This document shows, in pieces, positions 11,401 through 14,400 of a DNA stretch of 18,604 nucleotides. The DNA comes from Ochromonadaceae sp. CCMP2298. Its lineage: Eukaryota; Sar; Synurophyceae; Ochromonadales; Ochromonadaceae. Numbering within the stretch: position 1 is the stretch's first letter; every line of letters starts with the position of its first letter. The stretch spans positions 1 to 18,604 of the forward strand of contig MU633962.1 of NCBI GenBank assembly GCA_026770595.1, given 5' to 3'. The notes beneath the pieces are model-generated. The model was not told the origin of the DNA, did no database searches, and worked only from the letters and a program-made list of their open reading frames with translations. Both the position numbers and the translations under genes were made by a program.

Positions 11401-14400
11401 CAGCAGCACGGGGGTGTGGGCGGGGATGGTCTGGGTGAGGGTGGCAGTGACCATTCCCAATGCTGTGCTGACCGTGAAGGCGTCAGAGTTAGTGTCCGTG
11501 CCAGTGCCACTACTAGTGGTGCCAACAGTGGTGCTGAAAGCGGTGCCATCCAGGGGGGATGAGGCGGCATCTTCGTACCCCGGTAGAGTGAACACCACGC
11601 TATCCCCTACAGCCAGGTCTGTAGGGCCGGCTGTCCAGCTCAGCCGTAGGCCCGATGCCGCCCCGGGCAGGTGCTGGGTGTATAGGACCGCTGCAGTGGG
11701 GCTAGAGGGGGTGCTTTGGGAAGGCTGAAATGCGCATATCTTGGTGACACTCAGGGGTGCTAGAAGTAAGGATCCTGACTTTTGAAGTGTCGCGCTGATC
11801 CGCACTGTGTCTTCATCCACGCCCCGGAGAGGTGCCAGTAGAGGGATATAGGAGGATATGTTGACACTGTGTGCGCGCACTGCCGTGTCCCGTGTAACCA
11901 CCCCCCGCCACTCAGAAGTATTAGGCGTCCAGGTGTAGTTAATATACCCCATCTCCTCCACCACCACCACATCCGAGCCTAAAAGGGTACCGTTCTGTAT
12001 AAACCCATCCATTAGGAGGGTTATTTCGTCACCGACGGTGAGAGGCTCCGCAGCAGTGAAGGAGAAAATAATCTCGGGGGGGGAGGGGGGTGAGGAGAGG
12101 GAGGGCAGTATCTGCAACTGAAGGGCCTCGAAGCCCACTGAGAGGCGTCCGTAGACCGAATTAGATAAACCATAAAGTAGAAAATGGGTTTCAGAGGAAA
12201 AAAAACAGTTAGCGTATGCATGTTCGAGGTGAAAAGACCAGATTTGGTCCAGGGGACGATAAAAAGACGCCTTTTATGTAATTCTACGACACCTCCACCT
12301 ACCTGCTGCTATGGATGCGAACGCGTATTGAGAGTAGAGGGGGTCCACGCTGGATGATAATACGTCGAACGTGATGCCAGTGGAGGCACCTGCTACTGTG
12401 CCTGCACCTGTGTGTATTAGTGTGTATTAGTGTATTAAGTGTGGTGTATATTAGTGTGTTAGTGTATAATTGTGTGTATTAGTGTATGTTAGTGTGTATG
12501 AGTGTGTATTAGTGTATATTAAGTGTAGTGTATATTAGTGTGTTAGCATATATTAGCATGTTAGTGTATATAAGTGTGTTTGTGTATATTAGCATACCTG
12601 TTTCAGTGGCTGCGTCACCTGTGGAGGCGACGCCAGACAGTGGTGAGTGCAGTCCCGCAGACCCCGCCACCCGCACGCCCAGCACTCCAGACAAAGTGTA
12701 GTTGGCGGTCAGAACCAACACCTCCTTCTCGCCCACCCACACGGCCTGAAGGGAGGTCAGCGGTACAGCTAGGCTGTTGAGAGTCACGCCGCCCAGAGTC
12801 ATGGTGCGATTTACTGTGCTGATTGTCGCGTCCGTTACGTCCGTTACGTAACGGTCCGTTACATCCCCGCCGTCCGTCGCGTCTCGTACGAAGAATCCGG
12901 GTAGGCTGATAACGATCGAGTCGCCAACTTCCAAGTCCCAGTTTATGGACAAAGTCAGCAAAAGTTGACAAACTGCGCCGGGCTTGGCGCGTGTGTAGGA
13001 GGTGGTGGGGGTGAAGGGCGCGGTGCGGATGGAGGTGTTCGTAGCAATAGGCGTGTTTTCTATCAAAAGTCTGGGCACGCCTTGCACATTGACAGGGTTC
13101 CCGTAGGTCACTGTGAAGTCCACCAGATCTCCCGAGGTGTAATAACCCTCTCTGGAGGAGGCCGTTACATCTACGATCTGCGGGCTACGGGGCGTTGGAG
13201 GGGGTAGCAGAGGGGGGGTTATTAGGGGTAGGAGGGGTATTAGAAGTGTGGGGGGGTTAGAGGTGGGAGTTAGGGTTAGGTTTAGGGGGGTATATGGGGG
13301 GGGGGTATTAGAAGTGGGGGTATTAGAGATATGGGGTGTATTAGAAGTAGGATTATTATTAGAAATTGACGGAGTTATTAGAAGTATGGGTATTAGAGGT
13401 ATGGGTATAGAGGTGTGGGTATAGTATATAGTACCTCAGCGTGTTAATCTGCAGCTTCTTGTTGTACGACAGAGAGCCCACCCCCCCCGGCGTGGGTAAT
13501 ACCGTACTGGCCAGGGTTTCGTTCGTACTGGTGTCGCGGAATATGTTCCCGCCGCCTTGAGGGTTATCATAGTATAGTATATATATTGGAGGGTTAATAT
13601 AGTGTATCAGTATATATCAGCATATATGTGGAGGGTTATCGTATCAGTATATATTTGGAGGGTTAATATAGTATATCAGTATTTATCAGCATATATGTGG
13701 AGGGGTACCTAGATTAAACGCCAATTCTGATGTGACATCGAGGCTGTCTGAGGTGTCTCCCTCCTGCACTAGGTACCGGAACTCCAGCAGCGTGGAGCTC
13801 ACCTGGGTTTTTATGTTATTATGTTGTAGATGAGTAGGGTTAATATGGTATATCAGTGGTGTGGAGGGATGTATTGTTATAGTATATATGTTGAGGGTTA
13901 GTATATGGTAGGGTTATGTTATTATATCAGTATATATGTGGAGGGATATATTGTTATATCCGTATATATTTAATGGGTTTGGAGCTCACCTGTTGCGTGA
14001 AGGCCACGACTCGATCGAACGCGCCCGTGGACAGCTGCAGACTGAATGCCGACCCCTGCAATTTCACGGGCAGATCGAACAGTACATAGATACGTAGTAC
14101 ATCACCCTGAGTGTACGTGCCGTCTGCATCCGGTGAGGACAGGGAGACCACCAGGGGCTGGGCAGAGGTCACCTGGGGGTGGGGGAATGTTGTATAGGAG
14201 GGGGTTTAATATACATCATAGTTTAGGGGGTTAAATACACTATAGTATAGAGGGGCTTACCTGGATGTGTCGGTGGAATCCCAAAGCTGATGTGGTTTTG
14301 GACATGTATCGGGGACCCGACAGGAAGTTGGGAACAGCTAAAGACAAGGTTGTAAGGGTCAGAGTTATTAAAAAGACAAATTTTTAAGGTTCAGAGTTAT

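Noticed and set aside
11099-11728. 209-codon plus-strand ORF
   Set aside because: Antisense of exon 16; it starts inside the donor region of intron 16 and has no recognisable feature.
13268-13286. Telomere-like gttagggttaggtttaggg
   Set aside because: Only two or three units inside a degenerate G-rich intron minisatellite, flanked by coding exons on both sides, so not a telomere.
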